Both the position numbers and the translations under genes were made by a program. A DNA stretch of 64,000 bases from an uncultured Saprospiraceae bacterium (GTDB taxonomy: Bacteria; Bacteroidota; Bacteroidia; Chitinophagales; Saprospiraceae). Location of the stretch: positions 1 to 64,000 of the forward strand of contig CAKZUK010000018.1 in assembly GCA_937921775.1 (NCBI GenBank). Reading direction: 5' to 3'. Positions within the stretch are counted from its first letter, which is position 1; each line of letters opens with the position of its first letter. A model generated the notes under the pieces. It was not told the DNA's origin. It saw only the letters and a list, made by a program, of their open reading frames with translations, and made no database searches. Below are positions 62,235-64,000 of the stretch, in pieces.

Positions 62235-62376
62235 ACAAATTTTTTATAGGGTTAAATCCACGCTTTACTAGTTCCTGTTATTTCAATCTAAAACACCATT
62301 TAAATACGTATATAAGTTAGGAAGGATTTTGAACTTCAATGCATATCAAAATCGCCATCCTCAAGAAGCTTGCAAA

Positions 62377-63816
62377 ATGAGTAAATTAAAGAACAAGGTT
62401 GATATTTGTTACGTAATCTCACATGGCTTCGCCGCCAGAATGTTGCTGCAAACCCGACTTATTGAGCGGCTAACAGAACAAGGTAAAACGGTAGCTATTA
62501 TCACCCCTGACGCAAGTGATGAAAACTTTAAAACCTTAGCTACTAATGAACGAGTCCAAATCTACTCTGCAAATATTGATCAGACAATTTGGGATGATGA
62601 CTATGGCGTCAAGCGAAGGTATTATTTAGAAGATATTCATTCCAATCCTGTTTTTTGGGAGAAGCATATTTATAGTATGCTGTATACCAAAAGTAAACAC
62701 CCATGGAAGCGGATTCGTCCCTTCATTTACTATCCGATTTACCGTTTGATTCCTTTTTTTCCAAGTATTAGAGAACGGTTTAAACGAAAAGAAAGTAGCT
62801 ACCTAAAAGACCAAAGAGCTACAGACTTAATCAAGAACTTAAACCCAGAACTAGTAGTATCTACTTATCCCATTAACTACCTGGAGTCAAAGTTTTTGTA
62901 TGCTGCAAAAGAAGCTGGCGTTCGTACCTTGATTCATTTATTGAGTTGGGATAACATTACCAGTAAGGGAATTTTTCCTGTAATTCCTGATCAATTTATT
63001 GCTTGGGGCCCAATCATGAATAATGAGTTAAAAGAATACTATAAATTAAATGACGATCAAATTCATGTTTGCGGAGTTCCTCATTTTGATCAGCATGTGG
63101 AGATAAAAGGGACGGATGGATATAAAGAATTATTGAAAGATTTAAAACTTGATTCGGAAAAGCCTTACATTTTTGTTGCCATGAGTGCGCCACGTTTTGC
63201 ACCACATGAGATCGACATAGTAGAATGGTTGAGTGAAGCTATTGCTAAAAATGTATTTGGTGCAGATCTACAATTGGTAATTCGACCTCATCCACAAAAT
63301 GTGCAAGGATCTTTAGGGGACAAAAGTTGGTTGAAGCGATTGGACAAACTAAAGAGCGATCGAGTAGCGATTGATTATCCGAGTTTAATAAACAGCAAAG
63401 TTCGTTGGAGTATGCGAAAGTCCGACATGCTGCGCTTATCAAATTTACTTGCGGGTTGCAAGGTCTGCCTAAATTCGGGGTCTACTGTTTCAATTGATGC
63501 ACTGATGGTAGGCAAGCCAGTAGTAATGACTTCATTTGATGGAGATGAAAAATTATATTATTGGAAATCTGCACGTCGTTTGGTCGACTATATACATCTC
63601 AAAAAGTTTACAGAAATGGGTGGTGCAAAAGTGGTCTATAACTACGAGGAACTTCAAACAGAATTGATGCGATATTTACTGTACCCTAATCAAGACAATG
63701 AAAAGCGAGAATATGCACTTGAAATGGAATGTTATAAAAACGATGGAAATTCCACTACAAGAGTAGTAAATGCTATGCTCAAAATTTTAGCACGTACACC
63801 TGCCGTTCATGTATAG
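62377..63816 (+). CDS. Glycosyltransferase-like protein, GT-B fold (CDP-glycerol transferase-like)
   Basis: The ATG at 62377 gives 479 residues (MSKLKNKVDICYVI). The fold looks like GT-B: an N-terminal half with ISHGFAARMLLQTRLIERL, and a C-terminal half with VIRPHPQNVQGS and LNSGSTVSIDALMVGKPVVM, the latter like the nucleotide-binding end of glycerophosphotransferase or polysialyltransferase-type enzymes. It lies in the polysaccharide operon between neuA and a polymerase-like gene, so transfer of a sugar or sialyl residue onto the polymer is likely. The exact donor is unknown. Confidence 0.65.
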   Translation: MSKLKNKVDICYVISHGFAARMLLQTRLIERLTEQGKTVAIITPDASDENFKTLATNERVQIYSANIDQTIWDDDYGVKRRYYLEDIHSNPVFWEKHIYSMLYTKSKHPWKRIRPFIYYPIYRLIPFFPSIRERFKRKESSYLKDQRATDLIKNLNPELVVSTYPINYLESKFLYAAKEAGVRTLIHLLSWDNITSKGIFPVIPDQFIAWGPIMNNELKEYYKLNDDQIHVCGVPHFDQHVEIKGTDGYKELLKDLKLDSEKPYIFVAMSAPRFAPHEIDIVEWLSEAIAKNVFGADLQLVIRPHPQNVQGSLGDKSWLKRLDKLKSDRVAIDYPSLINSKVRWSMRKSDMLRLSNLLAGCKVCLNSGSTVSIDALMVGKPVVMTSFDGDEKLYYWKSARRLVDYIHLKKFTEMGGAKVVYNYEELQTELMRYLLYPNQDNEKREYALEMECYKNDGNSTTRVVNAMLKILARTPAVHV

Positions 63817-64000
63817 CAATGGTCAAATAAAAATTGATATAGACAAGACACTCTATATTTTGTTTTGCCTGTATGCTTTTTCAATGCCATTTGAATTAGT
63901 TTTGGAGAAGCTATTTTATATTGATACTATTTTAAAACCATTTCGAGTTTTTTCTTTGTTGATTATTGGTACTTATGTCATTAGAAGTTTGAGAAAAGGC
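63809..64000 (+). CDS. O-antigen polymerase/ligase-like membrane protein, N-terminal part (runs off the window)
   Basis: The ATG at 63809 overlaps the upstream stop by 8 bases and gives 64 residues to the window end. After a polar start the first hydrophobic segment is LYILFCLYAFSMPFELVL and the second FSLLIIGTYVI. That beginning (a short helix, then SMPFE) is common in Wzy/WaaL-like proteins. In a polysaccharide export operon a polymerase is expected here. Most of the gene is outside the window. Confidence 0.55.
   Translation, partial: MYSNGQIKIDIDKTLYILFCLYAFSMPFELVLEKLFYIDTILKPFRVFSLLIIGTYVIRSLRKG

Overview
The window reads as chromosomal DNA of a marine-type member of the Bacteroidota, most likely the Saprospiria (Saprospira/Aureispira side). 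The grounds are low G+C, no Shine-Dalgarno sequences ahead of the starts, a carboxypeptidase-regulatory-like TonB receptor, a CpsB/YwqE phosphatase, an ECF sigma factor with a cupin anti-sigma partner, and a polyunsaturated fatty acid (PUFA) synthase locus. This is judged by eye from protein families; no database search was run.

Layout. 1-4750: small accessory genes on the minus strand (a truncated exported protein, an AraC remnant, a CrtA-like oxygenase, membrane and lipoproteins), a 275-bp hairpin-bounded element and a truncated secreted beta-propeller gene. 4779-13587: a DUF695 protein and an Hsp70-centred cluster (Hsp70-like ATPase, GrpE-like protein, two paralogous membrane proteins, a further membrane protein). 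13757-29910: a PUFA synthase operon headed by a TetR regulator: KS-MAT-ACP-ACP-ACP, then KR-DH in the -1 frame, then KS-CLF-AT-DH-DH, then the PfaD enoyl reductase. A phosphopantetheinyl transferase lies divergently at 30267.

30963-33963: an ECF sigma factor, a CpsB-type phosphatase, and a second ECF sigma factor with its cupin anti-sigma factor. 33973-56004: a nonribosomal peptide locus in two divergent arms. The minus arm has a phosphopantetheinyl transferase, a C-A-T-C-T-TE synthetase, a HupE/UreJ-type membrane protein and an ABC exporter. The plus arm has a TonB receptor, an ornithine cyclodeaminase, an acyl-CoA-dehydrogenase-like flavoenzyme, a free-standing adenylation enzyme, a free-standing carrier protein, a C-A-T synthetase and a family 1 glycosyltransferase. 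A coherent reading is ornithine to proline, prolyl-carrier to pyrrole-2-carboxyl-carrier, then condensation with an asparagine-type residue and further extension.

The most unusual gene is the synthetase at 50449-54633. Its adenylation domain, whose specificity code reads as asparagine, carries a whole zinc-finger plus PP-loop ATPase of the sugar-amidotransferase type between core motifs A8 and A9. This suggests on-line conversion of the asparagine side chain (for example to an amidine), which is a hypothesis. 56108-64000: an exopolysaccharide export locus (Wza-like lipoprotein, Wzc-like tyrosine kinase), a sialic/nonulosonic acid pathway (NeuB, NeuC, NeuA), a glycosyltransferase-like protein and the start of a polymerase/ligase-like membrane protein that runs off the window.
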